A program made the position numbers and the translations under genes. The notes beneath the pieces were generated by a model. It was not told the DNA's origin, made no database searches, and was given only the letters and a program-made list of their open reading frames with translations. Below are positions 43,932 through 53,975 of a stretch of DNA of 64,000 bases, piece by piece; position 1 is the first letter of the stretch; every line of letters starts with the position of its first letter. The DNA lies in assembly GCA_003481775.1 (NCBI GenBank), contig QULU01000028.1, forward strand, positions 1 to 64,000. The letters are read 5' to 3'. The stretch comes from Clostridiaceae bacterium OM02-2AC. GTDB taxonomy: Bacteria > Bacillota_I > Bacilli_A > Erysipelotrichales > Erysipelotrichaceae.

Positions 43932-46100
43932 ATGAACCCAAAAAGAAGTAATCGAACATTAGTATATATGCTGTTGATGATAGGGATCATTGGGGTAGTA
44001 ATTTTATCCAATGTCCTTTTTACTATGGTGACACAGAAGCATTTGCGTACCGGAACCAATGTAAAGGAATACAAGGATCCCGATATTTCCAACAGCAATG
44101 TCCTGAAGGCAAAGCGCGGTACGATTTATGATCGAAACGGCGAAGTTATTGCGCAGGATGAGGATACCTACAAGCTGATCGCATACCTGAACAAGAATCG
44201 TAAGGGAATCGGCAACAAGCCTGCCTATGTGCAGGATATCACCAAGACAGCCCGATTGCTTGCCCCAAAGCTGGGCATGGATGAAAAGGATATTGTCGAT
44301 ACGCTGACAAAGGCACAAAAGAACAATCAGTATCAGACAGAGCTTGGGGATAAGGGAAAAAATCTTACCAAGGAGGTAAAGGAAAGCATCGAGGCACTGG
44401 AGCTGCCGGGTATCTCTTTTGAGGAATCGGTAAAACGGTATTATCCTTCCGGTGTATTTGCTTCCCATCTGATCGGCTATGCGCAGCTTGATGAAGAAAA
44501 AAATACAATCGTTGGTAAAATGGGGCTGGAGTCTGCGTTAAACAACTATTTAAGCGGTAAGGATGGTCTGGAGGTGTACCAGCAGGATGCTGACGGAAAT
44601 CTGTTGCCGGGTACAAAGTATACGAAGACCTATGCAACGGATGGAAACAATGTCGTTTTAACACTGGATCGCAATGTCCAGCAAACTTTGCAGAATTCAC
44701 TGGATAAGAGTGTGAAAAAAACAGCAGGCGGTGTACGTGGCTGGGGCATTGTTATGGAGGTAGAAACAGGGAAAATTCTCGGCTGGGCATCCTCTCCTTC
44801 CTTTGATTTGAATAAGCGGGATATGAAGAATTATATAGACCTTCCGGCAGGATATTTGTATGAGCCTGGCTCCGTTATGAAGGGGATTACATATTCTGCG
44901 GCCATTGACAGTGGGAAGTATCCGTATAATAAAACCTTTGATTCTGGTGTGTTTTATTTCACAGAATCGGCGGATGGAAAAATTTATAGAACAAATAGTG
45001 GAGCATTGAAAATAAATGATGCGCTAGGTGAAAATCATGGTACCATCACTTTCGATAAAGGGTTTGTGTTATCCAGCAACATTGGAATCTGTGAGCTGTT
45101 GACCAAGTATATGGAGCCATCAGTATATAAAAATTATGTTGAAAAATTTGGTTTCTTGAAACCGGTAAATTCACCATTTCTGAACAATGAAGGCGGTACG
45201 ATGTCCTTTAATTATGCATCGGAGAAGCTCTCCACCGGCTTTGGACAGGCAATCAATGTAAACGCCCTGCAAATGGTACAGGCATATTCCGCAATCTTCA
45301 ACGATGGGAAAATGGTGGAGCCGTTTGTTGTCGATCGCATTGAGAATGCAAATGGAAAAATTATAAAGCAGTATGACACAACGATAACAGGTCAGCCGAT
45401 TTCAGAGAAAACAAGCAAGTATATGCAAAAGCTGATGAAACGGGTTGTATATGATAAGGATGGTACGGCATCTCCCTATAAAATGAATGATGTGGAAATC
45501 ATTGCCAAGACAGGAACCGGCGAGGTTGCGGGGAAAAACGGCTATGACGGCAGCCTGTATACCAACTCCGTCATGATGGCGGCACCAGCGGATGATCCCA
45601 AGGTTATGGTGTATTATGCGTTTCAGGCAAGCGATATTCTCAGCTATGACAGAGAGCCGATGAAGGAAGTCATGCGTTCTGCTCTGGTAGCGGCAAACAT
45701 CACCAGTGATGGGGAATCGAATAATGGAAAGAAAACATATAAGGATTTCAAGCAGTCAAACATGCCTTCCCTGTTGAATCATTCTCTTGCTTATGCAAAG
45801 GAAAAGCTGGAGGGTACCTCCACCAACCAGATCATCATCGGAAACGGCTCCAGTGTTATCAAGCAGTATCCGGAGGTGGGAGAAACCATTATATCCAATC
45901 AGAATGTCTTTGTTCTGACAGATGGCTCCAAAATTACCATGCCGGATATGAAGGGGTGGACAAAGAAGGATATCACCGCATTCTGGGAGCTGACGCATAT
46001 CGAGGTTGAAATGAGCGGTACCGGCAGGGTAACCTCACAGAATATCAAAACGGGAAAATCCATCAATAAGGATACCGTTATTAAAGTTAAGATGGAATAG
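43932..46100 (+). CDS. Class B penicillin-binding protein with PASTA domains (first tandem copy)
   Basis: A 722-residue division-type transpeptidase. One N-terminal membrane helix (about 11-30), a dimerisation domain with RGTIYDRNGEVIAQD, then the transpeptidase with SVMK (active-site S314), SSNIG (SxN) and AKTGTGEV (KTG). Two C-terminal PASTA repeats (about 595-722: MPSLLNHSLAYAKEKL and MPDMKGWTKKDITAFWELT) resemble PBP2x/PBP2B of Gram-positives. It lies 15 nt after ftsL. It cross-links septal peptidoglycan. It has a paralogue of identical length immediately downstream. Confidence 0.94.
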   Translation: MNPKRSNRTLVYMLLMIGIIGVVILSNVLFTMVTQKHLRTGTNVKEYKDPDISNSNVLKAKRGTIYDRNGEVIAQDEDTYKLIAYLNKNRKGIGNKPAYVQDITKTARLLAPKLGMDEKDIVDTLTKAQKNNQYQTELGDKGKNLTKEVKESIEALELPGISFEESVKRYYPSGVFASHLIGYAQLDEEKNTIVGKMGLESALNNYLSGKDGLEVYQQDADGNLLPGTKYTKTYATDGNNVVLTLDRNVQQTLQNSLDKSVKKTAGGVRGWGIVMEVETGKILGWASSPSFDLNKRDMKNYIDLPAGYLYEPGSVMKGITYSAAIDSGKYPYNKTFDSGVFYFTESADGKIYRTNSGALKINDALGENHGTITFDKGFVLSSNIGICELLTKYMEPSVYKNYVEKFGFLKPVNSPFLNNEGGTMSFNYASEKLSTGFGQAINVNALQMVQAYSAIFNDGKMVEPFVVDRIENANGKIIKQYDTTITGQPISEKTSKYMQKLMKRVVYDKDGTASPYKMNDVEIIAKTGTGEVAGKNGYDGSLYTNSVMMAAPADDPKVMVYYAFQASDILSYDREPMKEVMRSALVAANITSDGESNNGKKTYKDFKQSNMPSLLNHSLAYAKEKLEGTSTNQIIIGNGSSVIKQYPEVGETIISNQNVFVLTDGSKITMPDMKGWTKKDITAFWELTHIEVEMSGTGRVTSQNIKTGKSINKDTVIKVKME

Positions 46101-46150
46101 TGGAAGTGGCACCTGTTAAGGGGCCATTTCCTTTCAAAGGGGGAGTGTAG

Positions 46151-48319
46151 ATGAAGAGAAGCAACCGGACACTGGCGATGATGATGATGGCTATGGGATG
46201 CATTACGCTGCTGATTCTTTCCAATGTTTTGTATACCATGACCTCTGCCAGACATTTTCGTACAGGCATGAATGTAAAAGAATATAAGGATGGCGATATT
46301 GTACAGAGAGTGGTTTTAAAGGCCAGAAGGGGAAGCATTCTGGATCGCAGCGGAGAAGTTCTGGCGAAGGATGAGGATACGTATACCGTTATCGCAATTC
46401 TCAGCAAGACCAGAAAGGATATCGGAAATCGGCCCGCTTATGTACAGGATATTGATAAAACAGCAAGGCTGCTTGCGCCCAAGCTCGGTCTGGAGGAGGC
46501 CTTTCTTCGTAAAAAGCTGGAGGATGCCAGAGATTTGAATATGTATCAGACGGAATTTGGAGAAAAGGGGAAATATCTTTCCAATAGTGTTAAGGAAAGT
46601 ATAGCGGCCTTAAAGCTTCCAGGCATAGAATTTCAGAGCAGTGTGAAAAGAACCTATCCCAACAGTGTCTTTGCCTCCCACCTGCTTGGCTTTGCACAAT
46701 ATGATGAAGCAAAGAAGAAAATCAGTGGACAAATCGGTCTGGAAGCAGCGCTGGATCAGGAGCTGAGTGGTACCAATGGCAGTAAGGAATACCAGAAGGA
46801 TGCGGATGGCAATCCACTGCCGGGTACGGAATATACAAAGGACTATGCGAAGGATGGCGATCATGTCGTATTGACACTGGATCGCAATGTGCAGCAGACC
46901 CTGCAGAGCTCGCTGGATAAAAGCGTGAAGAAGACAAGCGGCGGTGTTCGCGGCTGGGGAATCGTCATGGAAGTAAAAACCGGTAAAATTTTGGGCTGGG
47001 CTTCCTCACCGTCCTTTCATCTGAACAGCCGGAATGATATCAAGGATTATGTGGATCTTCCTTCTGATTTTTTATATGAGCCGGGGTCTGTCATGAAAGG
47101 CATCACCTACGCAGCGGCGGTAGACAGCGGACAGTATCCCTATAACAAAACCTTTGACAGTGATGTCTATCATTTTGTGGAGGACAGTAAGGGAAACATT
47201 CATCGTACAAATAATGCAAACGATTTGACAATCTATGACGCCCAGCAAAGCAAGCATGGAACCATCAGCTTTGATAAGGGCTTTGTGTTATCGAGCAATA
47301 TCGGTATCTGTGAGCTTCTGGCAAACTATATGGAGCCATCTACCTATAAGGAATATCTTGAAAAATTCGGTTTTCTGAAATCAGTGGATACGCCTTATCT
47401 CAATAATAAGCCCGGTGAAATGCAATTCACCTACGCGTCGGAGAAGCTTTCCACCGGCTTTGGGCAGGCAATCAATGTCAATGCTTTACAGATGGCACAG
47501 GCGTTTTCTGCTATTTTCAATGATGGCACCATGATGCGTCCCTATGTGGTGGATCGCATCGAGCGTTTTAACGGGACCGTCGTGAAGCAATACGAACCCA
47601 AGGTGGTAGGGAAGCCAGTTTCAGAAAAAACAAGTGCCTATATACAGAAGCTGATGAAACGGGTTGTGGATGATAAGGATGGAACGGCAAGAATGTATCG
47701 AATGAAGGATGTGGATATCATAGCGAAGACCGGTACCGGACAGGTATATGGGAAGAAGGGCTATGATGTAAGTCTGTATACGAATTCCGTCATGATGGCA
47801 GCTCCTGCAAAGGATCCCAAGGTGATGGTCTACTATGCATTTCAGGCAAGTGATTATCTGAACTATGACAGGGAGCCTGCGAAAGAGGTCATGCGCTCTG
47901 CATTGGTCGCAGCCAATATCACTGCCGATAAAGCGTTCGGGAATGAAGAGAAAGCATATAAGGACTTCAGAGAAACGCAAATGCCGGTACTGAGAAATCA
48001 TTCGCTTTCCTATGCATTGGATAAGCTGAAGAACAGCCATACGGAGCAGATCATCATTGGGGATGGCAGTGAGGTTATGGAACAGTTTCCACAGCCAAAG
48101 GAAACCGTTATCTCCAACCAGAGAGTGTTTCTGTTAAGCGATGGCAGTCGCTTGACCATGCCGGATATGAAGGGCTGGACAAAAAAGGATATCACTGCAT
48201 TTTGGAAGCTGACACATATCGCAGTGGAAATGGATGGAACCGGTATGGTTGCTTCGCAGAATATAAAAGCAGGAAAGGCGATCAACAAGGATACAGTGAT
48301 TCGGGTGAAAATGAAATAA
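46151..48319 (+). CDS. Class B penicillin-binding protein with PASTA domains (second tandem copy)
   Basis: A 722-residue paralogue of the preceding gene, with the same domain order and long identical blocks (for example ADGNPLPGTEYTK and LTLDRNVQQTLQ). Catalytic S313 in SVMK, SSNIG and AKTGTGQV are intact, as are both PASTA repeats. It begins 50 nt after the first copy; a GGGGGAG site precedes ATG 46151. Both copies look functional, so they may be specialised (vegetative versus sporulation, or differing beta-lactam affinity). No clear terminator follows. Confidence 0.94.
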   Translation: MKRSNRTLAMMMMAMGCITLLILSNVLYTMTSARHFRTGMNVKEYKDGDIVQRVVLKARRGSILDRSGEVLAKDEDTYTVIAILSKTRKDIGNRPAYVQDIDKTARLLAPKLGLEEAFLRKKLEDARDLNMYQTEFGEKGKYLSNSVKESIAALKLPGIEFQSSVKRTYPNSVFASHLLGFAQYDEAKKKISGQIGLEAALDQELSGTNGSKEYQKDADGNPLPGTEYTKDYAKDGDHVVLTLDRNVQQTLQSSLDKSVKKTSGGVRGWGIVMEVKTGKILGWASSPSFHLNSRNDIKDYVDLPSDFLYEPGSVMKGITYAAAVDSGQYPYNKTFDSDVYHFVEDSKGNIHRTNNANDLTIYDAQQSKHGTISFDKGFVLSSNIGICELLANYMEPSTYKEYLEKFGFLKSVDTPYLNNKPGEMQFTYASEKLSTGFGQAINVNALQMAQAFSAIFNDGTMMRPYVVDRIERFNGTVVKQYEPKVVGKPVSEKTSAYIQKLMKRVVDDKDGTARMYRMKDVDIIAKTGTGQVYGKKGYDVSLYTNSVMMAAPAKDPKVMVYYAFQASDYLNYDREPAKEVMRSALVAANITADKAFGNEEKAYKDFRETQMPVLRNHSLSYALDKLKNSHTEQIIIGDGSEVMEQFPQPKETVISNQRVFLLSDGSRLTMPDMKGWTKKDITAFWKLTHIAVEMDGTGMVASQNIKAGKAINKDTVIRVKMK

Positions 48320-48972
48320 TGCGGAGTGACAAAAATCGGATAGCGCTACATTCTTACCCGTTTCTTACTATTTACATATTTTTCGCTACAAAACAGGGGA
48401 TTCATAGGTCCCTCGAGGATGCTGGAAAATGTAACATGAAAAAGCTGAACAATCCTATACAGTGGTTATGATAGCAGGGGCACATGCTTGGGGGCAGCGA
48501 GAAACTTGGATGAATAAGAGGATGATACAAAGTGAATGTGGTTCTTACTCGCTTTTGGGCAAAAATAAAGGATTTCAAAATCTATTGTATTCTTCAATAG
48601 AAATGAAATCTTTTTTTTACAACTACCCTAAAGAGAGAAAGCGCCGCGCCTACCTGCTCATTTCTTTTTTGTACATTTCCGATTATGATTTACAGTCGGA
48701 TAAAATTTCACCTCCTCCATTTTTAGCTGCTTATACACATCCTAAAAAGCAGGTAAGACTATGTATGCTCTGTTCTTCTTTTTTCCCACTGCTCGTGCAG
48801 AAATGCTTGCTGAAGGGATGTGAAGCTTCTGAAAGCACGACCTTACACCGTATGGCAGCACTGCTGTTTTCCAGCTACATGACAAAACTGATAGATACCT
48901 GACCGTATTCTTCAGGTATAATAAAGAAAAGGAAATTTAGCGAACAGGCTAAGAAGAGAAAGAAGGGATTGT
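48320..48972 (+). promoter_or_regulatory. Intergenic junction: end of first dcw block, promoter and palindrome of the two-component operon
   Basis: About 650 bp with no supported gene; an open frame at 48462-48902 lacks a ribosome site and any family resemblance. Near the right end, ATACCTGA (48895-48902) and TCAGGTAT (48912-48919) form a perfect 8-bp-arm palindrome that overlaps a TATAAT (48917-48922), 50 nt before the response-regulator ATG. A T-rich patch at 48608-48618 is not preceded by a stem. Confidence 0.45.
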
Positions 48973-49641
48973 ATGAAAATTCTGATTGCCGAGGATGATG
49001 AGGTATTGGCTAGAGAAATACAAATGGCCTGTACACGCTGGGGCTATACCGTGGATACCGTGCAGGATTTCCAGCAAATCGCAGAAACGCTAGCACAGCG
49101 GAAACCGGATCTTCTGTTGCTGGATATCAATCTTCCATATTATGACGGCTTTTACTGGTGTGAAGCAATTCGCAGATTTTCAACGCTTCCGATCTTGTTC
49201 ATATCCAGCAGGAATCAGGATCAGGATAAAATCATGGCGATGATGAGCGGGGGCGATGATTATCTGCAGAAGCCCTTCTCTTTACCTCTGCTGATGGCCA
49301 AGCTGCAGGCGCTTTTGCGAAGGAGCTACGAATATGTCGGACATACCGTGATTGTACTGGCTGAATCCCTTTGCTACGATCTTGACAAAGGCGTGCTGCA
49401 GTATGAATCACAGGAGATTGTGCTGACCAGGACAGAGCATAAGATATTGCAGATCCTCGTTCAAAATCGTGGCAGTATCGTAAGCCGTGAGGAGCTGATG
49501 ATGCAGATTTGGAGTACGGATGAATTTATATCGGATGGCTCCTTGACTACCGGCATTTCACGCTTAAAGGCAAAGCTGCGTCTGTACTGTGATGAGGATT
49601 TGATACAGACACGCAAGAAACAGGGGTATCTGCTGTTATGA
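48973..49641 (+). CDS. OmpR-family response regulator (BceR-like)
   Basis: A 222-residue regulator. The receiver has the acidic pair EDD (7-9), phospho-acceptor LLLLDINLP (Asp about 52), the SSR segment and YLQKPFS with the lysine (about 99). The C-terminal winged helix (about 130-222) ends LIQTRKKQGYLL. It is followed at a 4-nt overlap by an intramembrane-sensing kinase and then by an ABC module, the layout of Bce systems for antimicrobial-peptide resistance. Confidence 0.93.
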   Translation: MKILIAEDDEVLAREIQMACTRWGYTVDTVQDFQQIAETLAQRKPDLLLLDINLPYYDGFYWCEAIRRFSTLPILFISSRNQDQDKIMAMMSGGDDYLQKPFSLPLLMAKLQALLRRSYEYVGHTVIVLAESLCYDLDKGVLQYESQEIVLTRTEHKILQILVQNRGSIVSREELMMQIWSTDEFISDGSLTTGISRLKAKLRLYCDEDLIQTRKKQGYLLL

Positions 49642-50645
49642 AGGGCTGGCTGAAGGACAGGCGTTTATGCATTTATATACTGACAGCGGTGCTGCTTATT
49701 TACCATCTGTATTTTCTCTGGCTTTCCTCTGTGAAAATGGAGCTGTCCGAACTGCTTTATGCGGATTTCATGCTGTTCGTGGTGATTGGAGTGTGTACCG
49801 TCTATGATATGTATCGATGGATAAAGAAGACAAGGGATTGGCAAAATGCAATGCAGACAGCTTCCTATGTACTGAATGAGGAGCTGGAGGATACGGGGGC
49901 ACTGGAAACGGTGCTGGTACATAATGAGCAGGAATACCTTAGAAAACAAAAGGAGCATTATATGCAACAGCAGGAGCTGCAGGACTACATATCCCGCTGG
50001 TCGCATGAAATAAAGCTGCCGCTGGCTGCCCTGCGAATGATGAATGAGCGAAATACCGATGCCGCTTTGCGAAAAGATATACAGGAGCAGCTGGAGAAAA
50101 TGGAGCGTCAGCTGCATATGATGCTGTGCACTGCCAAAGCCTGGATGCCGGCAGGGGATCGCGGCATTGCGAAAATTGAATTGAAAAAAGCCATTCAAAG
50201 CGCTGTGAAAAATGCTTCCTATTTTCTGATTCACGAGGGCTTTGAAATTCAAATCGAGGATTCCGTGGATATCCTTGTCCTCAGTGATGAACAATGGCTT
50301 GTCTATATGCTGGATCAGCTGATATCCAATGCTGTCAAATATCACAAAGAGCACCCGGTGCTTACCTTTTCCTGTGATGTGAGGGAATTTGCTGTTCTCC
50401 ATGTTCGGGATAATGGCATCGGGATTCGTCAGGAGGAGCTTGCAGCGGTGTTTGAACGGGGGTATACGGGAAGAAATCAACGCAATGGGGCCTATCGCTC
50501 GACGGGAATGGGGCTGTATTTTGTGCGCAAGATTGCAGACCTTCTGGGGCATACGGTGGCCATCACCTCTCGTGAACAGGACTATACGGATATACAGATT
50601 ACCTTTTCCCATGACGGCGATTTCTTTCATCTGACAGATTTGTAA
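49638..50645 (+). CDS. Intramembrane-sensing histidine kinase (BceS-like)
   Basis: A 335-residue kinase. Two N-terminal helices (about 12-28 and 37-56) are separated by only a few residues, so there is no extracytoplasmic sensor. The H-box SRWSHEIKLPLAAL follows, with His about 122, then the N-box ISNAVKYHKEH, DNGIGI and the G2 box TGMGLYFVRKIA. Such kinases sense their signal through a partner BceAB transporter, which is the neighbouring gene pair here. Its ATG overlaps the regulator stop. Confidence 0.93.
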   Translation: MKGWLKDRRLCIYILTAVLLIYHLYFLWLSSVKMELSELLYADFMLFVVIGVCTVYDMYRWIKKTRDWQNAMQTASYVLNEELEDTGALETVLVHNEQEYLRKQKEHYMQQQELQDYISRWSHEIKLPLAALRMMNERNTDAALRKDIQEQLEKMERQLHMMLCTAKAWMPAGDRGIAKIELKKAIQSAVKNASYFLIHEGFEIQIEDSVDILVLSDEQWLVYMLDQLISNAVKYHKEHPVLTFSCDVREFAVLHVRDNGIGIRQEELAAVFERGYTGRNQRNGAYRSTGMGLYFVRKIADLLGHTVAITSREQDYTDIQITFSHDGDFFHLTDL

Positions 50646-50647
50646 GG

Positions 50648-50706
50648 TTACGTGTAAAAACTGTCATCCTGCGGTAAGGATTTTACAGGCACAGACATGG
50701 TATGCT
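50648..50706 (+). promoter_or_regulatory. Candidate BceR-type operator and promoter of the ABC genes
   Basis: TTAC-GT-GTAA (50648-50657) and, 16 nt on, GTAA-N5-TTAC (50674-50686) lie in the 85-bp gap before the ATPase gene, with a -10-like TATGCT (50701-50706). Paired TTAC/GTAA half-sites resemble those described for Bce-type regulators. This is an inference from pattern only. Confidence 0.45.
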
Positions 50707-50730
50707 TAACCTGTAAGGAGGAATCTGAAG

Positions 50731-51480
50731 ATGAACGAAATCATGAAAATAAGAAATCTGTCGAAAATTTACGGAAAAAAAGAGGTAAGAACGACGGTAC
50801 TGAATAATCTGTCACTGGATATTGAGGAAGGGGATTTCATCGCGGTCATGGGTCCCAGCGGGGCAGGGAAGAGTACGCTTTTGAATCTGTTGAGTACGAT
50901 TGACAAACCGACACAGGGCAGCATCATACTGGATGGGCAGGAGCTGACAGCCATTCGCAATGATAAGCTGGCAAAGCTTCGCAAGGAACACATCGGCTTT
51001 ATCTTTCAGGATTACAATCTGCTGGATAATATGACGCTGATGGACAATATCGCCCTGCCGCTTTCTTTGTCCAACGAGAAGGCAAAGAACATACAGCAGC
51101 GTGTGCAGGAAATGGCAAGGCTGTTTCATCTGGAGGAGCATCTGAAAAAGTATCCGCATCAGCTAAGCGGAGGCCAAAAGCAGCGTGGAGCCGCTGCACG
51201 TGCACTGATTCGCAATCCCCGCATTGTGTTTGCGGATGAACCGACAGGTGCACTGGATTCCAAAAGCAGCCGTGAGCTATTATGCAGCCTGAAGACAATC
51301 AATGAGGAGCGCAATGCGACGATTCTGATGGTCACACACGATGCCTTCAGTGCCAGCTATGCCCGAAAGGTGTATATGCTGAAGGACGGAGAGATATTTA
51401 CAACGCTACATGCGGACGCAAAGCGTTCCATATTCTATGAGCGCATCCTGCAGCTGCTCGCTTCCATGGGAGGTGACTGA
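50731..51480 (+). CDS. ABC transporter ATP-binding protein (BceA-like)
   Basis: A 249-residue ATPase of the MacB/BceA group: Walker A GPSGAGKST (about 41-49), Q-loop FQDYNLLDNMTLMDNI, signature LSGGQKQR (about 147-154), Walker B IVFADEPTGALDS and H-loop VTHDAF. The NLLDNMTLMDNIALPL stretch is typical of the group. Ribosome site TAAGGAGGAA. It would energise the permease encoded right after it. Confidence 0.95.
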   Translation: MNEIMKIRNLSKIYGKKEVRTTVLNNLSLDIEEGDFIAVMGPSGAGKSTLLNLLSTIDKPTQGSIILDGQELTAIRNDKLAKLRKEHIGFIFQDYNLLDNMTLMDNIALPLSLSNEKAKNIQQRVQEMARLFHLEEHLKKYPHQLSGGQKQRGAAARALIRNPRIVFADEPTGALDSKSSRELLCSLKTINEERNATILMVTHDAFSASYARKVYMLKDGEIFTTLHADAKRSIFYERILQLLASMGGD

Positions 51481-51481
51481 T

Positions 51482-53386
51482 ATGCAGATACTGCGTCTGA
51501 GTATTGCGAATTTCAAACGCAATATCCGGTTTTATCTGTCCTATATTCTGTCTCTTTCCTTCTGCGCCTTTATCCTGTATGATTTTCTTGCCTTGATGGA
51601 CTCCGGACTGCTGGAAATCATGGGGAAAAAGAATCAGGAATTCAGTGATATGATTCTGATTTCTATGATTGTCGTACTGCTGTTCTTCGTCTTTTGCTTT
51701 ATCTGGTATGCGACCAACGTGTTTTTGAATTTACGGAAGAAGGAAATGGGAACCTTTATTTTCATGGGGCTGGATCAAAGAGAAATCTCCCGTATGTATA
51801 CGCTGGAAATGCTGTTGGCAGCGCTGAGTGCTCTCTTGCTTGGTATTTGTGCAGGTGCTGTGTTCTTTAAGCTGTTTGCCATGCTGTTTTTTCAGCTGAG
51901 TGGTATGGAAGCGGATATCTCTATGCGCTTTTCCTTCGGATCCGCTCTGCAATGTGCCGCAGCCTTTCTCATTCTATATCTGCTTCTTGCTATAAAAGGA
52001 TATCTTTCCATCGTAAAGACGAGCATCAGGGATATGCTGGAGGCAACCCGTCAGCGCGAGGTGGTAAGAGCTACAGGGCTTCGTGCATTGCTTTCCTCTC
52101 TGCTTTCTTCCATTCTGCTGATTGGCGGTTATCTTTGTGCTATGCAGATTGGGGAAATGGACAGCTTCAGCTATATGCTGCTTGCTGTTGTTCTGGTCAT
52201 TGTCGGTGTGTATGGCCTGTATCGCTCGCTGTTTCCCTATCTTCTACAGTAGCTATCAATGAAAAAAGACTTTCTATATCGAAAGCAGCGGACTTTATGG
52301 ATCAGCAATCTGGTATTTCGCGTAAAGAAAAATTATCGTACCTATGCCATTGTAACCATTATGATGCTGTGCTCCGTCAGTGCGCTGAGTGCAGGGCTGG
52401 CTTTTAAGCAGCGTTATGATGCCATGGTGGCAGGGGAAGGACAATTCTCCTACATTCTGCTCAGTGCACAGCCCATTCCGACAGAAGACCTTAACAAAGC
52501 AGCGGCGGCTTATGGAACCATGGAGTATCAGGCAGAGCTGCAGGGCTTTCCTTATACCTATGAGGATGAAAACCATCTGGTCTATACAGATATGGTACTT
52601 TCCTATACAGACTATGAGACATATTGTAAAAGCATTCATAAACAGGTGCTTGCCAAGGAGCCGAAACCGGGAAACGGTCTTCGTCTATCAAAGAAATATC
52701 TGATTTCCATGGCGAACGAGGATGAGGATATCGTTCCCTTTCCTCAACGCTCTATTCGTATTCAGGAAAAGAGTGAGGAGTATTATTTTGGAATCATGCA
52801 AAACAATATGAATTTTATCATTCTGAATGATGAGGACTATATGGCTGTTATCGATGAAAAAACGCAATATATGCATATGCAAATGGTACAGCTGGATACC
52901 GCTGTCAATATCAAAGAGCTTCGCAAGACATTGGCACCGCTGAGCGATGGACAGATTTCAGCTATGGGTGTTGATCCCGAAAATGATGATCTGGCATTTA
53001 TCCGTGTTATGTACGCTGCCTGCGTCTTCATGTTTCTAGTTTTCATTGTATCCTGCGGTGGCGTGATCTTCATGAAAACCTGCAATGATGCGGATGATGA
53101 TTATGGTCGTTGTCAGATTCTGAAAAATATCGGCATATCGAATAAAGATATGAAAAAAGCCATTCACAGGGAACTGGGCTTCACCTATATCATGCCCCTG
53201 CTGCTGACTGCAATATCCAGTGTGTTCATCATTCATGCCATTGAACGGGTTATGCGCACAAACACACTGCTGCCGATCAATCTTTTAACACTGGCGGTTG
53301 TCTTCCTGTTCGATCTGATACTGTATTTTGGTTCTGTACAGATGTATGAAAAACGCTGCGGACTTGCGGATGATAAGCAGAGGTAA
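51482..53386 (+). pseudogene. BceB-like FtsX-family permease interrupted by one in-frame TAG
   Basis: The 51482-52252 part encodes 256 residues with six helices. It stops at TAG 52250-52252 (…FPYLLQ, stop). The same frame continues, without any shift, through LSMKKDFLYRKQRTLWISNLVF to 53386: a seventh helix, a large extracytoplasmic domain (about 180 residues) and three last helices. Together they make a 634-residue, ten-helix protein, exactly the BceB plan. The stop falls between helices 6 and 7. ATG 52259 could begin a separate 375-residue half but has no ribosome site. Nonsense mutation, split gene, readthrough or sequencing error remain open. Confidence 0.85.
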
Positions 53387-53770
53387 GGATAAGCATAAAA
53401 ATACAGCAGGTACGGTATACAAAAAAGCATAGAGAGGAAATGCATGCTGCATGTACAGAATGCATAATATGATAGTCTAGATCTATTCTGAGCACGAAAA
53501 TAAATAATAGCCTATGCGTCATAAAGCATATACAAGGCTTCTTTTCAATCTCAAATCGGGCAGCTTCAACAGAGATAGAAAACGCTGCATGTATTTGAAA
53601 GTAAAGAATTATGTGTAAGCTTACAAGGTCGCTATCTTTCAACCAACTGAAGTATGATTCCTTATACCGGAGTGCTTTTCCGTGTGTGATATCCTGACCG
53701 TTTACCGGCCTCCTATAGGATGCCATATACCTTTTGAAGCCTATCCTTATATAAGAAGTATCGTAAAGAT
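53387..53770. other. Intergenic region without supported gene
   Basis: AT-rich, about 380 bp between the permease and a hairpin. Open frames here lack ribosome sites and family resemblance. Confidence 0.5.
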
Positions 53771-53805
53771 AAACGTAGAGCGAATAACAGTATCGCTCTA
53801 CGTTT
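53771..53805. terminator. Strong hairpin, terminator-like
   Basis: A perfect 13-bp stem (AAACGTAGAGCGA / TCGCTCTACGTTT) with a 9-nt loop, then CTTCTT on the + side. It probably ends the rightward ABC transcript. Confidence 0.7.
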
Positions 53806-53817
53806 CTTCTTGCACGC

Positions 53818-53842
53818 AAAAAGGAAGCTTACATAGCTTCCT
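53818..53842 (-). terminator. Terminator of the leftward small gene
   Basis: On the minus strand AGGAAGCT-atgta-AGCTTCCT is followed by five T. It lies 134 nt past the stop of the gene at 53976. Confidence 0.65.
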
Positions 53843-53975
53843 AAAATAACAGATATCTAAATGCTCGCAGGGATACTTAATGGAATACTGTACACGCTTT
53901 TTTTGACGAACACTCTTGCATCACCATCATTGAAGCGATACACCGGCATGTCATATGCGGTTATCTTGCCTTCGC

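Noticed and set aside
48462..48902. 146-codon open frame between the second PBP and the response regulator
   Set aside because: No ribosome site, odd composition and no recognisable domain; the frame overlaps the promoter region.
52259..53386. Independent 375-residue permease gene
   Set aside because: Same frame as the upstream half, 6 nt after the TAG, no ribosome site, and lacks the first six helices; better explained as the second part of one interrupted gene.
53277..53819. 180-codon minus-strand frame between the permease and the small gene
   Set aside because: Overlaps the end of the permease, contains the strong hairpin at 53771, and has no ribosome site or family pattern.
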